Source: Clostridiales bacterium
GTDB taxonomy: Bacteria; Bacillota; Clostridia; Oscillospirales; Oscillospiraceae
Direction of reading: 5' to 3'
NCBI GenBank assembly: GCA_022775085.1
Contig: JALFJQ010000050.1
Coordinates: 62,001-126,000 of the forward strand
Length of the DNA stretch: 64,000 bases
The notes under the pieces were generated by a model, which had not been told where the DNA came from, searched no databases, and was given only the letters and a program-made list of their open reading frames with translations. Positions 10,091 to 18,711 of this stretch are shown in pieces (positions within the stretch are counted from its first letter, which is position 1; every line of letters starts with the position of its first letter). Both the position numbers and the translations under genes were made by a program.

Positions 10091-10552
10091 AATGGTCACT
10101 CCTTTACAAGCACGAGGCAGCCGAAGCACTGCTTTTCCAGCAACCCCGGCTAATGCCAGTTGTGCATTCTTGCAGCCAGCCTCTCGTGCTGACAGCGTCA
10201 GTCTTTGAATGGTATACTTTGCGTTTTTGTATTGAAACTGGCTATGCAGTCTGATATAACAGCGCCAGTTCAAAGTTTTGAAAACCCGGGAATACTGCAT
10301 ATATTTCCCGTTTCTGGAACTGCTTAATCTGGCGAAAAATCTATGGAGATCGGGGGTAACGTTATCATATTGGTAATCGGTGCGTTTCTGCTTTGTTTTG
10401 GACTAATCTCCGGCATCATGTACTATAAGCTGGGGGCGGGTGAATTCAATAATCAACGTTTACTGTTCACAATTGACAATATGATGCAGTCCATTTCCGT
10501 GCCGCCAATCTCGACTGTTCCGTTTTTCGCTTTGCACAGCATAATATCACCT

Positions 10553-10927
10553 CTAGGAGGCAGAAAACGCCGCCGCTTCCTGAATCCAGCCCAGCAGCTC
10601 CTCGTCGATTTCCTCCGTGCTTCCCACCATCACATGGTGCGTCCAGCGGCCGGGATAGGGTTCCGTCGCCACATCAATTCTGGGGGATTCCTTGCGATAG
10701 CCCAGCCCGAATGTGACCGTCATCCAGACCGCCGGGCGGTCTTTCGCTTTCCGGCAGGGGTTGAAGGACACAAAGGCAAAGCCCCGCCTGGCCGCGAATG
10801 TGATCTGGGTCTTGGCGACTTTGATCTTTACATCCGGAATCCGGGTCAGGATCGCGTTTTCCAGTCGCTCATAGATCGGCAGAGCCTCCATGTGTTCCCC
10901 GAAGAAGAATAGAATATCCTTATCCAT
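10553..10927 (-). CDS. DUF5655-like domain protein
   Basis: MDKDILFFFGEHMEALPIYERLENAI...; RBS aaaggagcggc. Confidence 0.6.
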   Translation of the reverse strand: MDKDILFFFGEHMEALPIYERLENAILTRIPDVKIKVAKTQITFAARRGFAFVSFNPCRKAKDRPAVWMTVTFGLGYRKESPRIDVATEPYPGRWTHHVMVGSTEEIDEELLGWIQEAAAFSAS

Positions 10928-11284
10928 TGCCGCTCCTTTCTGACTGTCACTGCGCTTTCTTAATCGGATGCCGGATTCTTTTTTGCTGCCTTGCGGCATC
11001 GGTTAAGAAAGTCTCATAGTGACGATGGGTTTCGGAAAAGTCGTTTTCATAGCCGTAGGCTTTCAGATAAGCACTGCTACCCCACAGGGAAACCGCGGCG
11101 AATGCCATATTATTTTAGTCTCATTATACCATATCCCCCACAATCCGAAAAGACTTTTCTTCGCCGCGCCGCAGGATAACGCAAAAAATATGCTTGACGC
11201 TGACATGGCATCTCGCTTATAATACGGCGCAGGAGCACTGTACGCGGTACATATGATGTTTGATTTTGCTGAGAGGTGACATAA

Positions 11285-11980
11285 ATGCGAGCGAAGGTTT
11301 TGATCGCCGGCATACCGGAAGAAGTTGAAAATTACATTTTCGCGTTGGAAAACGCGGGCTTACAGCCGGTTGTATCCACAACGATGCCGACGTCGGATGG
11401 ACTGGTCATCGACGATTTTGCGGCGCTGCTGCTGCCGGGCGGCGGGGATATTGATCCGTCTTTCTTCGGACAGGAAAACCACGGCAGCAGAACGATTGAA
11501 AAGGAATTGGATATAGCCCAGCTGAATCTGGCGGGCCTGTTTATCCAAGCCGGGAAGCCCATCCTTGGAATCTGCAAGGGCTGCCAGGTAATCAACGTTT
11601 CCCTTCAGGGAACCATCATTCAGGATCTGGAAAACAATGTCCATCATCAGGCGTATCTTGGTAATGCCGTCAAGCACAAGGCTGTGACTCTGAAGGATAA
11701 TGTATATTATGATCTGTTTGGCGGGGATGAGATCGTGATCAACAGTTCCCATCACCAGGCAATCGACCGGCTGGGAACCGGTCTGAGCGTCTGTCAGTAT
11801 AGTGACGATCATGTGATCGAGGCGATCCAGCATGAAAGTCTCCCGATTCTTGGCGTGCAGTGGCATCCGGAGCGGATGGCATACAGCAAGCATATTGCGG
11901 GAGAGGCTGACGGCACCCTGATTTTTGAGTATTTCAAAAAGCTGGCGGAATCTGCCCTGTGTTCCAACTCCGGGAAGTAA
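11285..11980 (+). CDS. gamma-glutamyl-gamma-aminobutyrate hydrolase family (class I glutamine amidotransferase)
   Basis: 231 aa; LLPGGGDIDP, GICKGCQVIN, GVQWHPE. Confidence 0.85.
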   Translation: MRAKVLIAGIPEEVENYIFALENAGLQPVVSTTMPTSDGLVIDDFAALLLPGGGDIDPSFFGQENHGSRTIEKELDIAQLNLAGLFIQAGKPILGICKGCQVINVSLQGTIIQDLENNVHHQAYLGNAVKHKAVTLKDNVYYDLFGGDEIVINSSHHQAIDRLGTGLSVCQYSDDHVIEAIQHESLPILGVQWHPERMAYSKHIAGEADGTLIFEYFKKLAESALCSNSGK

Positions 11981-12123
11981 TTGTTCCAAATTTTTGCGCA
12001 ATATTGGAAAAAACCGCTGTTTCCAAAAGAAACAGCGGTTCGGCGCTTCAAAAAAGTATCCCATAGGGGCCGATACCCACATCGCCCCCTGCGGCAAGGA
12101 AAATACAGGTTTTTTGACAGTCT

Positions 12124-12158
12124 GAGGCTCCACGGGAATCCCGTGGAGCCTGCTTTTT
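12124..12158. terminator. intrinsic terminator hairpin
   Basis: AGGCTCCACGGG-aat-CCCGTGGAGCCT followed by GCTTTTT. Confidence 0.6.
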
Positions 12159-12177
12159 ACTGGAATTTTTCTCGCTG

Positions 12178-13407
12178 TTATTTTTTCTCAGCCAGCTTCT
12201 TTTCCCGCTTTTCCTCCATGTTGGACACCACGATGGCACAGGCGGCGTCACCGGTGATGTTGACGGTGGTACGGCCCATGTCGAAGATGCGGTCCACACC
12301 GGCCACCAGCGCGATACCGTCAACCGGCAGACCCACAGAGGTCAGCACCATGGCCAGCATGACCATGCCAGCACCGGGGACGCCAGCCGTGCCAATGGAG
12401 GCAAGCGTCGCCGTGAGCACGATGGTCAGCATCTGGGGCAGCGTCAGCTGGATGCCGTAGCAGGAGGCGATGAAGATGGCGCACACGCCCTGATAGATGG
12501 CGGTGCCGTCCATATTGATGGTAGCGCCCAGAGGCAGGACGAAGGAGGTGATCTCCTTTTTCGCGCCCAGCTTCTCGGTGCAGCTCAGGTTGATGGGCAG
12601 GGTGCCAACGGAGGAGGCGCTGGAGAACGCAAAGATGATGGCGGGCATCATTCCCTTGAAGAATTTCACGGGGCTCATGCCGCCCATGGCCTTGACGGAC
12701 AGGGAGTAGACCACCACCGCGTGGAGAATGTAGCAGATGTAGGCGGCCAGCAGAACCATAGCCAAAGAGCCGATAATGGCTGCGCCGTTGGCGGCAATGA
12801 TGGGGCATAGCAGGCAGAACACGCCGATGGGAGAAAGCTTCAGGATCAGCTCCATGCACTTCATGAAGATGTCGTTGAGGTCATTGAAGGCGGAGACCAC
12901 CTTGGCATTCTTCTCCCCCACCAGAATAATGGAGAAGCCCAGCAGGACGGCCATCACAATGACCTGCAGCATATTGGCCTCCACCATGGGTTTGACAAAG
13001 TTGGAGGGGAAGATATTCACCAGGGTATCCATAAAAGAGGCAGAGGCGCTGGCCTCATAAGTCAGATCCGTGGTGGCAATGACGGGGAACATTCCCTTGA
13101 AGAGGTTGCCGCCCAAAAGACCGATGGTCACGGCGAAGGCGGTGGTGCACAGGTAGAAAACCACGGTTTTCAGACCGATGGAACCAACCTTGCGGATGTC
13201 CTTCATTGAGATGATGCCGCACATGATGGAGAACAGCACGATGGGCACGACGATGAATTTCACCAGATTCAGGAAGATGGTGCCAAAGGGTTTGATGAAA
13301 TTGTTGGCGAAGTCCGCCTGTCCCTGCAGCAGCAGACCCATCACGATCGCCAGCAGCATGGCAATGAAGATCTGCATGGCCAGAGACAATTTTTTCTTTT
13401 CCTTCAT
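12178..13407 (-). CDS. dicarboxylate/amino acid:cation symporter (DAACS family)
   Basis: 409 aa; GATINMDGTAIYQGV, GTAGVPGAG, NITGDAACA. Confidence 0.9.
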   Translation of the reverse strand: MKEKKKLSLAMQIFIAMLLAIVMGLLLQGQADFANNFIKPFGTIFLNLVKFIVVPIVLFSIMCGIISMKDIRKVGSIGLKTVVFYLCTTAFAVTIGLLGGNLFKGMFPVIATTDLTYEASASASFMDTLVNIFPSNFVKPMVEANMLQVIVMAVLLGFSIILVGEKNAKVVSAFNDLNDIFMKCMELILKLSPIGVFCLLCPIIAANGAAIIGSLAMVLLAAYICYILHAVVVYSLSVKAMGGMSPVKFFKGMMPAIIFAFSSASSVGTLPINLSCTEKLGAKKEITSFVLPLGATINMDGTAIYQGVCAIFIASCYGIQLTLPQMLTIVLTATLASIGTAGVPGAGMVMLAMVLTSVGLPVDGIALVAGVDRIFDMGRTTVNITGDAACAIVVSNMEEKREKKLAEKK

Positions 13408-13545
13408 AGTAGACGCTCCTTTTCTTTCCTATTTGCAAAAAGCAGTTTTCTTCCGTGATCGATTCATTATAGCACTTGAAAGCAGGTTCCGCAATGTATT
13501 ATATTGCAGAAAAATGAAGGGAAGATTTGTAAAATATGCAAAGGA

Positions 13546-13604
13546 AACACCGCATAATGGGGCAACAGATCTGCGCAAGCCTGAAGTTCCCATTGTGCGG
13601 TGTT
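13546..13604. repeat. imperfect palindrome / hairpin
   Basis: AACACCGCATAATGGGG ... TCCCATTGTGCGGTGTT. Confidence 0.55.
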
Positions 13605-13697
13605 ACCCAAATTTGGGGGTGCCGGCCTTCGCCCCGCCAGGATTGGCGCATGGGGGCTCTGCTTTACCCTTCCCGAAGGCTGCGCCAAAGAAGTGTG

Positions 13698-13858
13698 ATA
13701 CTAATTCTTGATTAAAATCTTTAATATCAGCTTGGTCTATTGGTGCAATACTGCGTTATCGTCACTTGCCATACATACAGTATGGCTGCGTTCCCCTGCC
13801 TTGTCTTGCACCAATATCCCTGCGCTGCTGATTAAATCTTTTTATCAAGAATTAGTAT
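13698..13858. repeat. 161-bp palindromic (MITE-like/cruciform) element
   Basis: 15-bp perfect terminal inverted repeat ATACTAATTCTTGAT ... ATCAAGAATTAGTAT, with inner pairs ATTGGTGCAA/TTGCACCAAT. Confidence 0.65.
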
Positions 13859-13964
13859 GAGAAATGATATGCCTTCCATCCCCTCATCCCCGCATGGAAT
13901 CGATCACCTCTTTGTCAAGCAAAAACAGGCCCCTCCGTGTGGAAGGGGCCTGTCGCTATTCAAA

Positions 13965-15923
13965 TCAGCACAGCTTTGCGCCGGCGGGGATGGCATCGTC
14001 CAGCATGACGAGGTTCAGCTTTTCCTCTCCCTTCTCGGTGTGTACCGCGGACAGGAGCATACCATTGCTCTCACGTCCCATCATTTTCCGGGGCGGCAGG
14101 TTGGTGATGGCAACCAGGGTCTTTCCCACCAGCTCCTCGGGCTTGTAGAACTTGGCAATGCCGGAGAGAATCTGCCGGTCGGTGCCGGTGCCGTCATCCA
14201 GCGTAAATTGCAGCAGCTTGTCAGACTTTTTCACATTCTGGCAGGCCTTGACCTTCACTGCCCGGAAATCAGACTTGCAGAAGGTGTCGAAATCCACCTT
14301 TTCCTCGGAATAAGGCTCGATCTCGATGGCGGGCTTGGCGGGCTTGTTCAGCTCTTCCAGCGCCGCCAGCTCCTTCTCCACGTCGATTCTGGGGAACAGG
14401 GCGGGGCCGGCAACGGTGGCCACATCGGCAGGCAGAACGCCGAACCCCTTCAGGCTGTCCCAGTCCATCCGGGCGCCGCCCAGACGCTTGCCGATTTCCT
14501 CGGCAGTGGCGGGCATGAAGGGCGTCAGCAGACCGCCGCAGACGCGGATGGTTTCCAGCAGATTGTAGAGGACTTTTGCCAGACGGGGCTTGCCTTCCTC
14601 GGTCTTGGCCAGCACCCAGGGGGCGTTCTCGTCGATATACTTGTTTGCCCGGGAAATGACCTTGAACACCAGGGCCAGACCATTCTGGAAAGCAAACTTC
14701 TCCATCTCGGCCTCGTACTGGTCACGAAGACCGGACACCATACCAATCAGTTCCGCGTCCTTTTCCTCGTCCGCCAGCTGTTCGGTGGGCAGCTTTTCTC
14801 CAAAATACTTCTGGGCCATGGCAACGGTACGGGACACCAGATTGCCCAGATCGTTGGCAAGGTCTACGTTGATGGTGTTGATCAGCAGCTCGTTGGAGAA
14901 GTTGCCGTCGGAGCCGAAGGGGAAGGAGCGCAGCAGGAAGAACCGCAGAGCATCCACGCCGAAGCGCTCTGCCAGAATGTAGGGGTCAACCACATTTCCC
15001 TTGGACTTGCTCATCTTGCCGCCGTCCAGCAGCAGCCAGCCGTGGCCGTAGACCTTCTTGGGAAGGGGCAGATTCAGGCTCATGAGCATGGCGGGCCAGA
15101 TGATGGAGTGGAAGCGGACGATCTCCTTGCCGATGAAGTGGACGTCGGCGGGCCAGAAGGCTTCCAGATCGTCGTACTTGTCGTTCTCAAAGCCTAGAGC
15201 GGTCATGTAGTTGAACAGGGCATCGATCCACACATAGACCACATGGCCGGGGTCAAAGTCCACAGGCACGCCCCAGGTGAAGCTGGTGCGGGACACGCAC
15301 AGGTCTTCGAGGCCCGGCTTGATGAAGTTGTTGACCATCTCGCTGACACGGCTGCGGGGCTCCAGAAAATCGGTATTTTCCAGCAGATCCTGCACCCGAT
15401 CGGCGTACTTGCTCAGCCGGAAGAAGTAGGCTTCCTCCTCCGCATCCTGCACAGGGCCGCCGCAGTCGGGGCACTTGCCGTCCACAAGCTGGCTCTCCGT
15501 CCAGAAGGACTCACAGGGCTTGCAGTACTTGCCCTTGTAGGTGCCCTTGTAAATGTCGCCATTGTCGTACATCTTCTTGAAGATCTTCTGAATGGCGGCA
15601 ACGTGGTAGTCGTCGGTGGTGCGGATGAAGCGGTCATAGGAAATGTTCATCAGCTTCCACAGGTCGAGGACGCCCTTGGGGCCGGTGACGATGTTGTCCA
15701 CGAACTGCTGAGGGGTAATGCCGGCCTCCTTGGCCTTGTCCTCGATCTTCTGGCCGTGCTCATCAGTGCCGGTGAGGAACATGACGTTGTAGCCCTGAAG
15801 CCGCTTGAACCGGGCCATGGTGTCCGTTGCCACGGTGCAGTAGGCATGGCCGATATGCAGCTTGGCGGACGGATAGTAGATGGGGGTGGTAATATAATAA
15901 TTACCCCTGCACTTGTCGCACAT
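13965..15923 (-). CDS. metG: methionine--tRNA ligase
   Basis: TTPIYYPSAKLHIGHAY, GKMSKSKGNVVDP; C-terminal tRNA-binding domain; ORF-track start overextended. Confidence 0.95.
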   Translation of the reverse strand: MCDKCRGNYYITTPIYYPSAKLHIGHAYCTVATDTMARFKRLQGYNVMFLTGTDEHGQKIEDKAKEAGITPQQFVDNIVTGPKGVLDLWKLMNISYDRFIRTTDDYHVAAIQKIFKKMYDNGDIYKGTYKGKYCKPCESFWTESQLVDGKCPDCGGPVQDAEEEAYFFRLSKYADRVQDLLENTDFLEPRSRVSEMVNNFIKPGLEDLCVSRTSFTWGVPVDFDPGHVVYVWIDALFNYMTALGFENDKYDDLEAFWPADVHFIGKEIVRFHSIIWPAMLMSLNLPLPKKVYGHGWLLLDGGKMSKSKGNVVDPYILAERFGVDALRFFLLRSFPFGSDGNFSNELLINTINVDLANDLGNLVSRTVAMAQKYFGEKLPTEQLADEEKDAELIGMVSGLRDQYEAEMEKFAFQNGLALVFKVISRANKYIDENAPWVLAKTEEGKPRLAKVLYNLLETIRVCGGLLTPFMPATAEEIGKRLGGARMDWDSLKGFGVLPADVATVAGPALFPRIDVEKELAALEELNKPAKPAIEIEPYSEEKVDFDTFCKSDFRAVKVKACQNVKKSDKLLQFTLDDGTGTDRQILSGIAKFYKPEELVGKTLVAITNLPPRKMMGRESNGMLLSAVHTEKGEEKLNLVMLDDAIPAGAKLC

Positions 15924-16076
15924 AAGTATCTCCTCCTGTAAATGAAAAATCACCCTTGCAGGGCGTATCTGGGAACTGGCAATATGTCCAGCAGCGAGGG
16001 ATTTTTTTGCTGTGCAAGCCATTTTTCCGCAGGAATACTGTATCCGTATTTCAAGGGAAAATGGTGCCGCACAGCG

Positions 16077-16348
16077 AAAAAAGACCCGCTGTCTGGGCGC
16101 CTTGGCAGTTCTCAGTTACGCCCTCAGACAAGGGCGACAAAATCTGACGCGGTACCACCTTGATTCGCGCCCACAAAAGTGAACGCCTCAAACCGCCTGT
16201 AACGGGACGGGCCCGGGGCTTCCTACCTATCGAAAACCCAGCTCCAAGACCATGTTCTTCCGCTTTCTTCCGTACCCCTTCTCAGCTTGTCGGGGCTCTC
16301 TGTCCGTTTCCGGCGAAATACTCTTCTTTTCACAGCTTTTTCTGTATT
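16077..16348 (-). ncRNA. T-box leader (Met-tRNA sensing) upstream of metG
   Basis: T-box AAGGTGGTACCGCG (16148-16161), downstream terminator CCCTTGTCTGAGGGCG...CGCCCAGACAGCGGG-TCTTTTTT. Confidence 0.85.
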
Positions 16349-16354
16349 TTCGAT

Positions 16355-16384
16355 ATTATAGCCCAATCAGGCGCACTTTGTCAA
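16355..16384 (-). promoter_or_regulatory. promoter of T-box/metG
   Basis: TTGACA (16379-16384) - 18 bp - TATAAT (16355-16360) on the minus strand. Confidence 0.8.
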
Positions 16385-17463
16385 GCCTTTTCCTCTTTTC
16401 TGGTCAGCCACAGGGCGACGGCGATGGCGCTGATTCCCCCCGCCAGTTTGCCCGCGATCATGGCCCCCATCATCTCCGGGGCAAACCCGGCGGTGAAGCC
16501 CAGATGATCGCCGAACACAAAGGCGGCAGACACGGCAAAGGCGATGTTCACCACCTTACCCCGCTGGTTCATGTCCTTCACCATGCCGAAGGTGGCGATG
16601 GAGTTTGCAAGGCTGGCAATCAGGCCTGCTGCCGCCGCGTCGTTGATGCCCAGCAGCTTCCCCGCTGCCATCAGGGGTTTGCGCAGGAGCTTCGTCACCA
16701 CGAACACCAATGGGAAGGCTCCCGCCAGGACGATTGCGATGGTGCCCACGGTTTCAAAGCCCTCGGAAATGGGGGCCATGCCGGGGATGATGGCAAAGCC
16801 CGTCAGGGCTTCCACAATAGCGGCGGCAAGGCCGATGGTCACAACGATAACCACGGCTTTTCCAAAGATCTCGAACCCCCGCACCATGGCCCCCTCGGCC
16901 CGCCACAGGCCCAGAGCAATGAGGGCAGCGATGATGACGATGGGAATGAGATTGCGCAGCACCATCCCAGCCGGAAATCCGGCAACCAGTCCGCCAACCA
17001 GAACCCCCAGCGGGATGGTGACAATGCCGCAGAGGATGCCTTTCGCCATCACCGGCCGGTCTTCCTCCCGGAGGATGCCCATGGCAACGGGAATGGTGAA
17101 AACGATGGTCGCCCCAAGCATGGAGCCGGTGAGCACGCCCCCCAGCATGGCCGCCTGATAATCGGTGGTCATTTGCACCGCCAGCGCCCCGCCGCCCATG
17201 TCGCAGGCCAGCAGGGTTCCGGCGAACATGGCAGGGTCTGCCCCCAAAAAGGCATAAATGGGCACTACCACGGGCTTCAGGAGGGCCGCCAGCACCGGGG
17301 CAAGGGACACGATCCCCACCATGGCAAGGGCCAGAGAGCCCATGGCGAGAATGCCGTCTTCAAATTCCTTGCCCAATCCCCAGCGGTTGCCGAAGATCCG
17401 GTCTATGGCCCCAAGCAGGGCAAAGCCCGCCATGACGGCTATCAAAATCTCATGAAACGACAT
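16381..17463 (-). CDS. eutH: ethanolamine utilization protein EutH (putative transporter)
   Basis: 360-aa multi-TM; MSFHEILIAVMAGFALLGAIDRIFGNRWGLGKEFEDG. Confidence 0.9.
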   Translation of the reverse strand: MSFHEILIAVMAGFALLGAIDRIFGNRWGLGKEFEDGILAMGSLALAMVGIVSLAPVLAALLKPVVVPIYAFLGADPAMFAGTLLACDMGGGALAVQMTTDYQAAMLGGVLTGSMLGATIVFTIPVAMGILREEDRPVMAKGILCGIVTIPLGVLVGGLVAGFPAGMVLRNLIPIVIIAALIALGLWRAEGAMVRGFEIFGKAVVIVVTIGLAAAIVEALTGFAIIPGMAPISEGFETVGTIAIVLAGAFPLVFVVTKLLRKPLMAAGKLLGINDAAAAGLIASLANSIATFGMVKDMNQRGKVVNIAFAVSAAFVFGDHLGFTAGFAPEMMGAMIAGKLAGGISAIAVALWLTRKEEKA

Positions 17464-17472
17464 GCTGTTTCC

Positions 17473-17703
17473 CTACTTTTCGTCAACGATTGCCACCACG
17501 GCAGCATCCACCGGGGCATCCATGCAGTAGCGGGAGGCCACGGTGCCCGTTGCCAGCAGCACCCTGTCCCCGGTTCCGGCTCCCACCTGATCCGCTGCCA
17601 CCACCTGCTGCCCGTCGGACTCCACCACTAAAAACGTCTGCCCCTGCAAACAGGCTGCTTTCCGGGTGGCCCAGATGGAGCCGACCACTTTTCCAACCTT
17701 CAT
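17473..17703 (-). CDS. eutN: EutN/CcmL-type microcompartment vertex protein
   Basis: 76 aa; MKVGKVVGSIWATRKAACLQGQTFLVV ... VGAGTGDRVLLATGT. Confidence 0.92.
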   Translation of the reverse strand: MKVGKVVGSIWATRKAACLQGQTFLVVESDGQQVVAADQVGAGTGDRVLLATGTVASRYCMDAPVDAAVVAIVDEK

Positions 17704-18098
17704 TTCGTTCCCTCCATGATTTCCTTCGCCAACGGCGTCAGCACCGCACCGGGGGCGGGCTGACGGCCCGTGCTGCGCAAAATTCGGGCTTCCTCTGCCG
17801 TAATGAGCTTCTTTCGCCCGCCGTCGGTGAACAGCACGCCCCAGTTCTTCAGCTCCCGCTGGGCCGCCGTGAGACTCCCCGACAAGGCCCGGTTTTTTGG
17901 CGCCTCCGGCAGGCCCGGGGTGTAAAGATAGACATTTTTCCCCTCCGCTAAGGCAGAGAGCACCCGTTCCTCCCGGAAATGCAGCAATTCCGACAATTTT
18001 AGGGAGCCGATCACCACCGCATCATAGGGCGGCTGAGTCACGTACTCGTAGCCCAGTTCCAGCGGCGGCTCTGACCCGACCAGCAGCGCTTTTGTCAT
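17700..18098 (-). CDS. eut-operon-embedded protein of unknown function
   Basis: 132 aa; overlaps eutN and pduL-like neighbours by 4 bp each. Confidence 0.8.
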   Translation of the reverse strand: MTKALLVGSEPPLELGYEYVTQPPYDAVVIGSLKLSELLHFREERVLSALAEGKNVYLYTPGLPEAPKNRALSGSLTAAQRELKNWGVLFTDGGRKKLITAEEARILRSTGRQPAPGAVLTPLAKEIMEGTK

Positions 18099-18700
18099 GG
18101 CAGCAGCCTCCCCAAGTCCCCTTTCCGGAAGCCGCAGGCGTTGGCCTCGTCATAGTCAAGATGGACATAGGACGCGAAATCCGGGCTGACCCGCACCGCC
18201 ACATCCCCATACACCGTGGGGCGGGTGGTATAGGTCTGCAATCGCACAGTTTGTCCATTTTTGACACCGAATTTTGCCGCGTCCTCCGGGGTCAGGTGGA
18301 CGTGTCTCTGAGCGGCAATGACCCCCTGAGAAAGGGTCACCCTCCCCTTTTCCCCTTCCAGCGTAATACCGGGACTGCCCGCCACATCCCCGGACAGGCG
18401 GATGGGCGGTTCGATGCCCAGCGTCCGCCCGTCGGTGAGGGAAATCTCCACCTGACCCTCTTTCCGTTCCGGGCCGAGTACCGCCACGTTGCGGAATTCT
18501 CCCTTGGGGCCGATGATGCGCACCCGCTCCTTTGCCAGATACTGCCCCGGCTGGGACAGGGGCCGCTCCGGGGTCAGGCCGTGGCCAAACAGGACTTTCG
18601 CCTGCTGAGCCGTGACGTGGACGTGCCGCCCGGAGGCTTCCAGCTCCACAAACAGGCGGGATACCACTGCTTCCGCCAGCTCCTGCCACTGTTTCTCCAT
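18095..18700 (-). CDS. pduL: PduL/EutD-type phosphate propanoyl/acetyl transferase
   Basis: SGRHVHVTAQQAKVLFG and AQRHVHLTPEDAAKFGV dual motifs. Confidence 0.9.
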   Translation of the reverse strand: MEKQWQELAEAVVSRLFVELEASGRHVHVTAQQAKVLFGHGLTPERPLSQPGQYLAKERVRIIGPKGEFRNVAVLGPERKEGQVEISLTDGRTLGIEPPIRLSGDVAGSPGITLEGEKGRVTLSQGVIAAQRHVHLTPEDAAKFGVKNGQTVRLQTYTTRPTVYGDVAVRVSPDFASYVHLDYDEANACGFRKGDLGRLLP

Positions 18701-18711
18701 GGTATCCCCCC

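Noticed and set aside
10343-10912. 189-aa plus-strand ORF starting MEIGGNVIILVIGAFLLCFGL
   Set aside because: N-terminal hydrophobic stretch runs into antisense of the DUF5655-like gene; likely a chance fusion or decayed fragment.
13857-15197. 446-aa plus-strand ORF antisense to metG
   Set aside because: Antisense artefact; no start context and metG motifs are clear.
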